Shown in pieces: positions 16,533 to 23,757 of a stretch of DNA of 35,145 nucleotides. Every line of letters begins with the position of its first letter. The first letter of the stretch is position 1. The position numbers and the translations under genes were made by a program. The notes below the pieces were generated by a model. It was not told the DNA's origin. It did not search any database and was given only the letters and a program-made list of their open reading frames with translations. The stretch is from Cytophagales bacterium (GTDB lineage: Bacteria; Bacteroidota; Bacteroidia; Cytophagales; Cyclobacteriaceae): NCBI GenBank assembly GCA_013298505.1, contig JAAFHY010000029.1, positions 1 to 35,145 of the forward strand. The letters run 5' to 3'.

Positions 16533-17534
16533 GTGCAAAAAATTGAACGCAAGAGGCTATCTGTTGCTGACTATCGGCAAGGCTTACGAAACCACGATAC
16601 ACTTATTTTGGCGCAAGCCATTACCTTGGTTGAAAGTCAGCTTGCAAACGATCAGCACCTCGCAAACGAACTAATTCAATCCATCTTACCATTGTGCGGT
16701 CAATCGCTGCGCATTGGAATAACGGGAGTACCCGGAGTGGGCAAAAGCACTTTTATTGAAACGTTTGGTACGTTTCTTACCCAACAAAATAAAAAAGTAG
16801 CTGTGCTGGCCATTGATCCCAGTAGCGGAAAAACAAAAGGCAGCATATTAGGAGATAAAACCCGAATGGAAGAATTGGCGAAAAATCCATTTGCATTCAT
16901 TCGGCCAACGGCTACGGGAACCGCTTTAGGCGGAGTGGCCAACCGCACACGCGAAGCGATTTTGCTTTGCGAGGCTGCGGGCTTTGATGTGGTGATTGTA
17001 GAGACTGTTGGCGTAGGGCAATCGGAAACCATGGTGCGAGGTATGGTCGATTACTTTTTATTGTTGATGTTAGCGGGTGCTGGAGATGAACTGCAAGGAA
17101 TAAAAAAGGGTATCATGGAAATGGCCGATGGTGTGGTGGTAACCAAAGCAGATGGAGAGAATCATAAGCGAGCCATTCAGGCACAAGCCGACTTACAACA
17201 TGCGCTCCATCTTTTTCAATTGGCTGAGTCGGGGTGGACGCCAACGGTTTCGACTTCTTCTGCACTTGAAAAAAAAGGACTTGAGGAAACGTGGAGAATG
17301 ATGGAACATTATAAAAACTTCACCGACCAGAATGGGTTCTTTAAAGCAAATAGACAAAGCCAAAATAATCTGTGGCTGGAAGAAAGATTTACCTTGCTTT
17401 GGAACAGCCGATTGACCGATGACAAAAAATTTCAAGCCATGAAAATAGACCTTCAGAACAAAATAGCAGAAAACAAAATGACGGTTAGGGATGCGGCTAA
17501 TCTGCTATTGGAAGTCTCCAAAACACTTACCTAA
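16533..17534 (+). CDS. meaB: Methylmalonyl-CoA mutase-associated GTPase MeaB (ArgK family)
   Basis: 333 aa, normal length for MeaB. The start codon is GTG. A helical N-terminus with DYRQGLRNHDTLILAQAITL precedes the G-domain, with P-loop GVPGVGKST (65-73), the switch motifs AIDPSSGKTKGSILGDKTRM and VIVETVGVGQSE, and the base-recognition motif VVTKADGEN. A C-terminal dimerisation helix region follows. MeaB is a cytoplasmic GTPase that protects and gates loading of adenosylcobalamin into methylmalonyl-CoA mutase, which fits its position beside the B12 salvage genes. It converges on cobC, and the two stop codons overlap (TAA at 17532-17534, the other at 17531-17533). The mutase subunits themselves are not in the window. 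Confidence 0.95.
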   Translation: MQKIERKRLSVADYRQGLRNHDTLILAQAITLVESQLANDQHLANELIQSILPLCGQSLRIGITGVPGVGKSTFIETFGTFLTQQNKKVAVLAIDPSSGKTKGSILGDKTRMEELAKNPFAFIRPTATGTALGGVANRTREAILLCEAAGFDVVIVETVGVGQSETMVRGMVDYFLLLMLAGAGDELQGIKKGIMEMADGVVVTKADGENHKRAIQAQADLQHALHLFQLAESGWTPTVSTSSALEKKGLEETWRMMEHYKNFTDQNGFFKANRQSQNNLWLEERFTLLWNSRLTDDKKFQAMKIDLQNKIAENKMTVRDAANLLLEVSKTLT

Positions 17535-18064
17535 AAAAAATAAGGTGCGATGCTTCCATAGTGAAATTGTATCTCCATGGCTTTGCGCAACGATAGTTGT
17601 TGTTGCTTTGCATGAATAGCTTTCATTACCCCCTGGTGAGTAACAATAGCTACCTGCTCCATTTTTTGAAGCCTTAAGTCATCTAAAAAAGACGAGACAC
17701 GTGTTGTTAGCTCTTGATATGATTCTCCACCTATACATTGCACATTCACGTAATCATCCATCCAACGTTGAAGAGAATCGGAATCTATTTCAACCCACTT
17801 TTTCATTTCCCACTGGCCAAAGTTTAATTCCTTCAATCGGTTATCTACTACTAGCGGCAACGCCAGTTGAGATGATACGTATTCAGCTAATTGCAAACAT
17901 CTGCTCAACGGACTGCTGTAGACTACCTCTATCTTATCGGGAAAATTTTGAAGAACGATTTCCGCCTCACTTTTAAAGGTGTCTTTCAACGGCACATCAG
18001 TTTGTCCGTAGCAAATCCCTTTTTCAATTTCTGGTTCGGTATGCCTAATCAAATAAATTTCCAT
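17531..18064 (-). CDS. cobC: Alpha-ribazole phosphatase, histidine phosphatase superfamily (CobC-like)
   Basis: 177 aa from the ATG at 18062-18064. I chose this over an upstream ATG at 18148 because MEIYLIRHTEPE is the family start and the longer form would run 100 bp into cobS. The RHT catalytic motif is at residues 7-9 (phosphorylated His8). Other family marks are YSSPLSRCLQLAEY, KELNFGQWE and the second histidine in VTHQGVMKAI. It removes the phosphate of alpha-ribazole phosphate or adenosylcobalamin phosphate at the end of nucleotide-loop assembly. It overlaps the 3' end of cobS by 16 bp and is the last gene of the B12 run. Histidine phosphatases can be misassigned, but the position next to cobS and cobT makes this reading strong. 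Confidence 0.88.
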   Translation of the reverse strand: MEIYLIRHTEPEIEKGICYGQTDVPLKDTFKSEAEIVLQNFPDKIEVVYSSPLSRCLQLAEYVSSQLALPLVVDNRLKELNFGQWEMKKWVEIDSDSLQRWMDDYVNVQCIGGESYQELTTRVSSFLDDLRLQKMEQVAIVTHQGVMKAIHAKQQQLSLRKAMEIQFHYGSIAPYFF

Positions 18065-18831
18065 AGTGCCAATATGCTCAATAGAAAAATCACTTCGTTC
18101 ACTTGCTGGGTAGCTCCGAGGCAATCGCCCGTGTAGCCACCAATCCATTTTTTAAAATAGCGGGCTAGGTACAGCGTGGTAAGCGCCATGGGAATTAGCG
18201 CTAACCCAAAAAACCAATTGGTTTGAATGATAAGTAAAGTAAAGGGCAAGCAACCAAAAATAAGTGCCATAAATAAACTAGAAAAACTGATTCCTGTTGC
18301 TATTGGTTTTGCTTTGCTGTCTTGGCCTTCGCGAGCATAGGGCTGTGAAAAGATAATGGCAACGGCCATCATCCTACTAAGGGAATGTGAAGAAATAATG
18401 AGAAGTACAAAAGGAACCATGCCCGTAATACTGAGTAATTCTACTGTGGTAGAAATTTTTAGGGCAACCATCAGAATTACTCCAACTACCCCATACGTAC
18501 CCACCCGACTGTCCTTCATGATGAGAAGTATCTTCTCCTTTGTCCAACCACCGCCAAAGCCATCGCACACATCGGCAAAGCCATCTTCGTGAAATGCCCC
18601 TGTTAGCAAAATACCAACTGTTAAACCTATTAGTGCACTGATTACTGGCGAGAACAGGGACAAAACCGACACGATCAGCACGGCATACACTCCGCCAACC
18701 ATCCAACCAATTAATGGGAAGTAGCGAGTGCAAAGGTTTATGAAGGTAGGGTCATGGTCTACCCACTTGGGGCAAGGGATGCGCGTGTAAAACATCACGG
18801 CTGTTAAAAAAATCTGTAGCTCTCGTTTCAT
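18049..18831 (-). CDS. cobS: Adenosylcobinamide-GDP ribazoletransferase (cobalamin synthase)
   Basis: 260 aa, family length. It is a polytopic inner-membrane enzyme that joins adenosylcobinamide-GDP and alpha-ribazole (phosphate) to make adenosylcobalamin (phosphate). The N-terminus has the family start FLTAVMFYTRIP. The conserved acidic motif HEDGFADVCDGFGGG (81-95) holds the Mg-binding aspartates, and MKDSRVGTYGVVGVIL follows. At least five hydrophobic helices are visible, and GDCLGATQQVNEVIF near the C-terminus is also characteristic. It overlaps cobC by 16 bp. A 124-bp gap separates it from cobT; I see no terminator or riboswitch in that gap. Confidence 0.95.
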   Translation of the reverse strand: MKRELQIFLTAVMFYTRIPCPKWVDHDPTFINLCTRYFPLIGWMVGGVYAVLIVSVLSLFSPVISALIGLTVGILLTGAFHEDGFADVCDGFGGGWTKEKILLIMKDSRVGTYGVVGVILMVALKISTTVELLSITGMVPFVLLIISSHSLSRMMAVAIIFSQPYAREGQDSKAKPIATGISFSSLFMALIFGCLPFTLLIIQTNWFFGLALIPMALTTLYLARYFKKWIGGYTGDCLGATQQVNEVIFLLSILALWKFI

Positions 18832-18955
18832 TTGTTACTTATTATTTCAAAAAACCTCAAGACTTTTATGCCATGGCTTATAATCTTGGAAGTTTGGTTG
18901 TGTGATTCTACAAGGCAGGAGACAATACTTGGCTACGAATTTCCTTTTCATCCAT

Positions 18956-19999
18956 TTATACTTTAGTGGATACACCAGCCGACTCAAAGCTGGCCATTTC
19001 ATTCATAAAATGAACAGCCGATTGAATGAGGGGGTAAGCAACCGCCACCCCTGTTCCTTCACCCAAGCGCATCTCTAAATTCAGTAACGGATTTACTTTT
19101 AGATAATGAAGCAATAATTGATGGCCTTGCTCTTGTGATTGATGACAGAAAATACAATATTCTTTTATAGTTGGCTGCATGGCCTGTGCTACTAAATAAG
19201 CCGAAGTGGCAATGAAGCCATCGATTAGCACAATCATACGGCATTCGGCAGCTTGTAAGATTGCCCCTACCAATTGCGCGATTTCAAAGCCTCCGTACAT
19301 GGCCAATGTATTCATAGGAGAATAAGATCTCCCTCTATTTGCAAATACTTTTGACAGCACATCTATTTTATGCTGAAGTGCTTTGTCACTTAAACCGGTG
19401 CCTCGCCCAATGCATTTTTCAACAGGCAGATTACACAAAGCACTCATCAGCATAGCCGCAGAGGAAGTATTGGCAATGCCCATTTCTCCAAATCCAATCA
19501 CGTTGCAACCTGACTCAGCAATTCTTTTTACAATGCTAGAAGCAGACTCAAAACACTTTTCTGTTTGCTGTAAGGACATTGCTGATTCCCTCGCAAAGTT
19601 GGCCGTGCCTTTTTGAATCTTATTATGAATTAATTGCTTTATATCTAGTGGGAAATCATAGTTAACTCCCGCATCCACTACTCTCAATTCAATGTTATGC
19701 TGCTTGCAAAACACGTTGATCGCTGCTCCACCATTCAAAAAATTCATTACCATCTGCCATGTTACCTCCTGTGGGTAAGCGCTCACGCCTTCGTGTGCGA
19801 TGCCGTGGTCACCTGCAAAAACCAAGACATGTGGCCGCTGTAAGCTAGGTGATAAGGTTTGTTGGATTTGGCAAATTTGAAGTGCCACCTCTTCTAACCT
19901 ACCCAGCGCGCCAAGGGGTTTTGTCTTTCCATTAATTTTTCGTTGAATAGCTGTGCTTAACTGCGTTGCTATGGGAGTGATCGAAAAGTTTGTTTCCAT
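18956..19999 (-). CDS. cobT: Nicotinate-nucleotide--dimethylbenzimidazole phosphoribosyltransferase
   Basis: 347 aa from the ATG at 19997-19999. This start overlaps the stop of the DUF71 gene as TAATG, whereas an upstream in-frame GTG-type start would add nine residues inside that gene. CobT transfers phosphoribose from nicotinate mononucleotide to the lower-ligand base, giving alpha-ribazole phosphate. Family motifs are KTKPLGALGRLE near the N-terminus, VFAGDHGIAHEGVSAYP, the NFLNGGAAINVF segment, GFGEMGIANTSSAAML and the C-terminal MRLGEGTGVAVA, which contains the catalytic glutamate. Cytoplasmic. The base cannot be deduced, and no bluB or bza genes are present in the window. Confidence 0.95.
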   Translation of the reverse strand: METNFSITPIATQLSTAIQRKINGKTKPLGALGRLEEVALQICQIQQTLSPSLQRPHVLVFAGDHGIAHEGVSAYPQEVTWQMVMNFLNGGAAINVFCKQHNIELRVVDAGVNYDFPLDIKQLIHNKIQKGTANFARESAMSLQQTEKCFESASSIVKRIAESGCNVIGFGEMGIANTSSAAMLMSALCNLPVEKCIGRGTGLSDKALQHKIDVLSKVFANRGRSYSPMNTLAMYGGFEIAQLVGAILQAAECRMIVLIDGFIATSAYLVAQAMQPTIKEYCIFCHQSQEQGHQLLLHYLKVNPLLNLEMRLGEGTGVAVAYPLIQSAVHFMNEMASFESAGVSTKV

Positions 20000-20712
20000 T
20001 AAATCGGTATTAAATCGCAAAACCAAAACCCTTTTGTAGTGACGGCAGAACTACATACGCTATCGGTTGCAATCGCCAATGGTCTATACACACGTTCGCC
20101 AAGCGCAAATGAAATTCTATTTTTAAAAATGGGACCTTCAAAACAAAACGTATGAAACTCGCCATTCTCGCCACACGGATCTACAGCCGCTGGCAAGTTA
20201 TCAATAAACTGCTGATCTACTTCTTTGCCCACCCACTCTTCAGACAACTGCTCATCGTTGATACAACAGGTGATTGTTTTAAATCCTTTCGCCAAAAAAT
20301 CATTGATCATCCATCTGGTATCCATCTTCCAGAGTGGAAAAACGCCCATCATTCCGACCTTGGCCAGGTTTCGTTCGCGATAAGTGCGCAAGTCTTCCAA
20401 AAAAATATCGCCAAAGATTACGTGAACAATTCCCTCTGACTTCACTTCCCTCAATGTTCTTTCCATTTGCTGCTCGTATTCGGCATTGGTGCCTTCGCTT
20501 ACCACTACTTCTAATAACGGAATGCCCAACGATGTTGCTTGCAAATGCAACAACGCTTCGCGCACACCGTGCATGGAAATCCGATTGAACTTGGCGTTTA
20601 CTGTAGTGAGCAAGTAGGCAACTTGAAATTGTTTTTCGTTCAAAACCTTGTGTAGGGCATAAGCAGAATCTTTGCCCCCACTCCAGCAAAAAATAGCTTT
20701 AGGAATAGTCAT
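19999..20712 (-). CDS. DUF71/COG2102 PP-loop ATPase (Dph6-related, B12-associated subfamily)
   Basis: 237 aa. The N-terminal PP-loop SGGKDSAYAL (SGGKDS at 11-16) marks an ATP pyrophosphatase that activates a carboxylate as an acyl-adenylate. Later signatures are ISMHGVREALL, FGDIFLEDLRTYRE, GMMGVFPLW and GENGEFHTF. The eukaryotic/archaeal relatives are diphthine-ammonia ligases, but bacteria have no diphthamide. Published comparative genomics of DUF71/COG2102 proposed a separate bacterial group with a role in B12 salvage. The position here, between cobU (5-bp gap) and cobT (TAATG overlap), supports that group. An amide-forming or amide-recycling step on corrinoid side chains is an inference; the substrate is unproven. 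Confidence 0.88.
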   Translation of the reverse strand: MTIPKAIFCWSGGKDSAYALHKVLNEKQFQVAYLLTTVNAKFNRISMHGVREALLHLQATSLGIPLLEVVVSEGTNAEYEQQMERTLREVKSEGIVHVIFGDIFLEDLRTYRERNLAKVGMMGVFPLWKMDTRWMINDFLAKGFKTITCCINDEQLSEEWVGKEVDQQFIDNLPAAVDPCGENGEFHTFCFEGPIFKNRISFALGERVYRPLAIATDSVCSSAVTTKGFWFCDLIPI

Positions 20713-20717
20713 GTTGC

Positions 20718-21224
20718 TTAGCTTTTAATCGTCATAGCAATCCCTGAGACCATAAACACAACCGTATCGGCCTCTTGCGCAATGTACTGGTTGGCCCACC
20801 CTTGCAGATCGGTAAACTTTCTGCCGATTTCTGATTCGGCATGTAGCCCCATTCCTATTTCATTGCTTATAATAATGAACGTAGCATCTTGACGTTTCAA
20901 TTTGGCTACTTCTTCTTTTATCGCATTCAACGAAATTTCAATATTATTTTTAGTGTCTACAAAATAATTGGTGAGCCAAAGTGTCACGCAATCCACCACC
21001 ACTACCTTGCCTGTAAAGTCGTGGTGACCCAACTGTTTTTCTTCTTCCAAACTTGTCCAACTCGCATCGCGTTCGCTTTTGTGCCGGTCTATTCGTTTTT
21101 GAAAATCACCGTCCCACTTGCGTGCAGTGGCCACATAGACCGGGTTAACCGAAAGCTGCTTGGCCAGCTTCATGGAGTAGGAGCTTTTCCCAGATCGTGC
21201 CCCACCTGTAATAAAATAAATCAT
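20718..21224 (-). CDS. cobU: Bifunctional adenosylcobinamide kinase / adenosylcobinamide-phosphate guanylyltransferase
   Basis: 168 aa, somewhat short but complete. The P-loop GGARSGKSS spans 7-15. VYVATARKWDGDFQKRI leads into RHKSERDASW with His48, the position of the guanylylated histidine in this family. Then come VVDCVTLWLTN and IIISNEIGMGLHAESEIGR, both diagnostic of CobU/CobP. It phosphorylates adenosylcobinamide and transfers GMP, giving the substrate for CobS. Its ATG overlaps the stop of the Cys-rich gene upstream (ATGA, 21221-21224), so translation is probably coupled. Confidence 0.95.
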   Translation of the reverse strand: MIYFITGGARSGKSSYSMKLAKQLSVNPVYVATARKWDGDFQKRIDRHKSERDASWTSLEEEKQLGHHDFTGKVVVVDCVTLWLTNYFVDTKNNIEISLNAIKEEVAKLKRQDATFIIISNEIGMGLHAESEIGRKFTDLQGWANQYIAQEADTVVFMVSGIAMTIKS

Positions 21225-21610
21225 AAAATACTTTTTTTAAATCCGTACGGGCAATGTCGGCAGCCGCTTCGGCAACACGAACCCCTAAGCAGATGATATC
21301 TCTCTGTAAAAACGAAAAAACCATTCTCGATGTAATAATGAAATCCTACTATTTGTTGAGCCGGCTTGGGGAAGGTTTCGCCTTGCAGCGAAGCAAGCAT
21401 CTTGTCTATTTCAAAAAGGCACTTGGCACAAAGGCATCCCCACGAAGTTTTTTCTAGGAATGCTATTGTTTCTTTAGCAATGGAAACAGTTGAACATTGG
21501 TAATTTGAAATATCACCCACCTTACACTCAAATGGCTGTTGGCATCTTTTGCAAATCATCGCTTCATGCTTCAAAATCTCCTTTTGCGATGAGGTGGCTG
21601 GTGTTTTCAA
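21221..21610 (-). CDS. Cys-rich CWC / DUF5522 two-domain protein embedded in the B12 operon
   Basis: 129 aa with 11 cysteines. Residues about 14-64 fit the Cys-rich CWC family (KHEAMICKRCQQPFECK..., Cys at 20, 23, 29, 39, 59, 61, 64). Residues about 88-124 fit DUF5522, whose signature is FTERYHLLRGSCCRSGCRHCPYG (described here in parts: YHLLRG, then CC, then CRHCPYG; Cys 112, 113, 117, 120). Function unknown; metal binding is likely from the Cys pattern. I kept the longer start because the KHE just before the first CxxC is usual in CWC proteins, as far as I recall, even though it overlaps the previous gene by 47 bp. An ATG at 21559 would begin 4 bp after that gene's stop. It is tightly packed between btuF-like and cobU genes (ATGA overlap). 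Confidence 0.8.
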   Translation of the reverse strand: MKTPATSSQKEILKHEAMICKRCQQPFECKVGDISNYQCSTVSIAKETIAFLEKTSWGCLCAKCLFEIDKMLASLQGETFPKPAQQIVGFHYYIENGFFVFTERYHLLRGSCCRSGCRHCPYGFKKSIL

Positions 21611-22559
21611 AGAAGTGCTGTTTCAACGAACCGCTATTTTTTGATTCCAAAAGGTGAACTCTGTCTTTGAGTGGCTCAGGTACTGTAAATACTTCTGGGT
21701 TAAAAAGCGCTGCCAACACTTCAATGCCTTGCACCAATGTGGATGCCGATGGCTGTGTGAACAACGCAAAGTCAACGACAAATACTTTCTCGTTTTTCAC
21801 TGCCTGCAGGTTTTTCCATTCTGGTTTTGAACTGAGCAAGCGAATTTCCTGCAAGCTGCGTTCTACATGAAAGCCGCAAGGTGCAATCACCAGCACTTCG
21901 GGGTCATAGCGCACTACTTTGCTCCAAGGTGTAACTATGCTATCGCCTTTCGGGTTAGAGAGCATGTCCACGCCACCTGCCATGGCAATCTGGTCGGGGA
22001 TCCAATGGCCACAATTGTAAATCGGTTCTATCCATTCCATCAGCATCACACGCTTGGGTTTTACTTTTGCCCTGCGCAGTTCGTCAATAATAAAGTCGAT
22101 GCGCTTATGCAACAAAGCCAGATAGGTGTATGCTTTTTCGTCTTCGCCCAACGCAGACGCGATGGTAATGGCCGTTGCAAAAACATCATCAAGCCCAAGT
22201 GGAGTAAGCGGAACAAGCGTAGGCTGTTTCGCTAGTTTGGTAACTGCTGCTGCGGTGCATTCGGTATCAATCTGACAAACTTCGCACACATCTTGGGTAA
22301 AGATTACATCAGGCTTAATGACTTGTAGCAAATCATCATCTACAAAGTACAGGCTCTTGCCCTGTGCTTTGCTGGCGCTAAAAATCCGGTCGATCTCTAT
22401 GCTACTGTAATTTTTCCCTTCCAATACATAGCGCACTACCTTGTGTTTTTCCGCCAACGCCTCTGCGGAGCACTCAAACGTTACGCCTTGTAACAGATGC
22501 TGCAGACCCATGTCGTAAATCATTTGTGTGGCGGCTGGGAGGAAGGAGCAGGAGGTCAT
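21564..22559 (-). CDS. BtuF-like corrinoid-binding protein (PF01497 fold) lacking a signal peptide
   Basis: 331 aa. The fold is that of class III periplasmic binding proteins: SFLPAATQMIYDMGL at the start, the first-lobe motif KPDVIFTQDVCEVCQ, a long linker helix (about 135-170), then a second lobe with VMLMEWIEPIYNCGHWIPD and EVLVIAPCGFHVERSL. The TQDxCxVC motif is typical of the B12-linked subgroup. The protein begins directly with the fold (MTSCSFLPAATQ), without a signal peptide or lipobox, so it is predicted cytoplasmic unless the start is misplaced. It probably binds cobalamin or cobinamide and may act as an intracellular carrier. It is 106 bp downstream of the BtuG-like gene. Confidence 0.85.
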   Translation of the reverse strand: MTSCSFLPAATQMIYDMGLQHLLQGVTFECSAEALAEKHKVVRYVLEGKNYSSIEIDRIFSASKAQGKSLYFVDDDLLQVIKPDVIFTQDVCEVCQIDTECTAAAVTKLAKQPTLVPLTPLGLDDVFATAITIASALGEDEKAYTYLALLHKRIDFIIDELRRAKVKPKRVMLMEWIEPIYNCGHWIPDQIAMAGGVDMLSNPKGDSIVTPWSKVVRYDPEVLVIAPCGFHVERSLQEIRLLSSKPEWKNLQAVKNEKVFVVDFALFTQPSASTLVQGIEVLAALFNPEVFTVPEPLKDRVHLLESKNSGSLKQHFFENTSHLIAKGDFEA

Positions 22560-22665
22560 TTGATTGACGGTTTAGGTTTGTGTATTGAAAGTTGACAGTT
22601 GAAGGGAAGAGAAATCTTCCTTTCTTTTAACCTCTTGTGTTGCACTTATTACTTGAACTTAGAAA

Positions 22666-23757
22666 TCACTTAAATGCACAGCCATTGGGTCCGATACCAA
22701 CTGAATACGTCTTTTGTAAATTGCCAGCCGCATCATGTACATCAATGCTGCCCGCGGAACTAAAATTGGGAGCAAAACATCCAATGACATTTCCATTGAA
22801 AGGATCCACCGCAAGGCCATAATAATTTTTTGCTTTGAAAACTGTTGTTGGCAATGTATTAGCTGTTGTAGCCATGTTATAAACAGCGCCATCATACGTA
22901 TAATAAAGAATCGTGCCACTTGGCGAGATCCCGAGATTAGATGGGCCATTAAAGGTAACTTTATCGACCGCTAAACGAAACACTTCTACGTTTGCCTGAT
23001 TAATTTTACTGATAGAGCCTTTCGTGCTTTTAGATTCATTAATACTATAATCCGAATTGTAGGCTTCCGCACCATCGGCCGTTACCCAAATATTTCCCTC
23101 GCTATCTTTCTGTAAACTATTTGGATTATCGCCTGTGGTAACAGAAGCAACAATCATATCCGTATTTGTATCAATTACTTTCACAGTATTGTCATTATCA
23201 TAACCGCCTGCATTTGCAACGTAAACCAAGTTACCTACTTTCAGCATTCTGTTCGAACCTTTTCCAACAGCAATTGAATTCAGTACTTTGTAGGTGACTA
23301 AGTCAACTACTTTTACCGTACCAGTTACCCCATCCGCTCCCCAATCAGAAACATATCCCTTTGTGGATGAGATCCCGATAAAATATCGTGGGCTTGGTAA
23401 ACCCTCTGAGATAGTCGCCACCGAAGAAAAATCTTCTAGCTTAATGACCTCTATCTTAGCAGAATTTTGTACGACAATGTATCCCTTGCCTTCAAACACG
23501 CTCATCGATTGTGTTTGATCGCCCAGTGGGCGTCCATTTTTAGCAGCAAATAGGTCATTGGAAATAGCATTCGATTTGCGATCGTAAAATGAAATGGAGC
23601 TATTGCTATTACCAAAGCCGCCTTCGTTTACCACAAAGTAACCCTCAGCACCAACTTGTATTGCAGGATTAGTATCGGCTTCCTTACAGGATTGGAAAAA
23701 CAGCAATAACGCAAGGGTGATAAATAGAAACGATCTTTTAAAAACTGGATTACTCAT
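22666..23757 (-). CDS. BtuG-like surface lipoprotein with YncE-type beta-propeller
   Basis: 363 aa. A lipoprotein signal ends LLFFQSC (lipidated Cys24), and the following KEAD is acidic/Lys-rich as in Bacteroidota surface-export signals. The mature part consists of propeller blades: EGYFVVNEGGFGNSNSSISF, KGYIVVQNSAKIEVIKL, VYVANAGGYDNDNTVKVID, NIWVTADGAEAYN, LAVDPFNGNVIGC, with a closing GIGPNGCAFK. In Bacteroides, BtuG is a seven-bladed propeller lipoprotein that hands cobalamin to BtuB. Here the ATG overlaps the stop of the BtuB-like gene by 4 bp (ATGA), and both follow a cobalamin riboswitch. I therefore infer the same role; blade number and binding residues need a structure prediction. 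Confidence 0.85.
   Translation of the reverse strand: MSNPVFKRSFLFITLALLLFFQSCKEADTNPAIQVGAEGYFVVNEGGFGNSNSSISFYDRKSNAISNDLFAAKNGRPLGDQTQSMSVFEGKGYIVVQNSAKIEVIKLEDFSSVATISEGLPSPRYFIGISSTKGYVSDWGADGVTGTVKVVDLVTYKVLNSIAVGKGSNRMLKVGNLVYVANAGGYDNDNTVKVIDTNTDMIVASVTTGDNPNSLQKDSEGNIWVTADGAEAYNSDYSINESKSTKGSISKINQANVEVFRLAVDKVTFNGPSNLGISPSGTILYYTYDGAVYNMATTANTLPTTVFKAKNYYGLAVDPFNGNVIGCFAPNFSSAGSIDVHDAAGNLQKTYSVGIGPNGCAFK

Noticed and set aside
18832-18955. A second cobalamin riboswitch upstream of cobS, suggested by GGCAGGAGACAATAC near 18915
   Set aside because: The similarity to a B12 box is partial and on the wrong strand, and the other core elements are missing.
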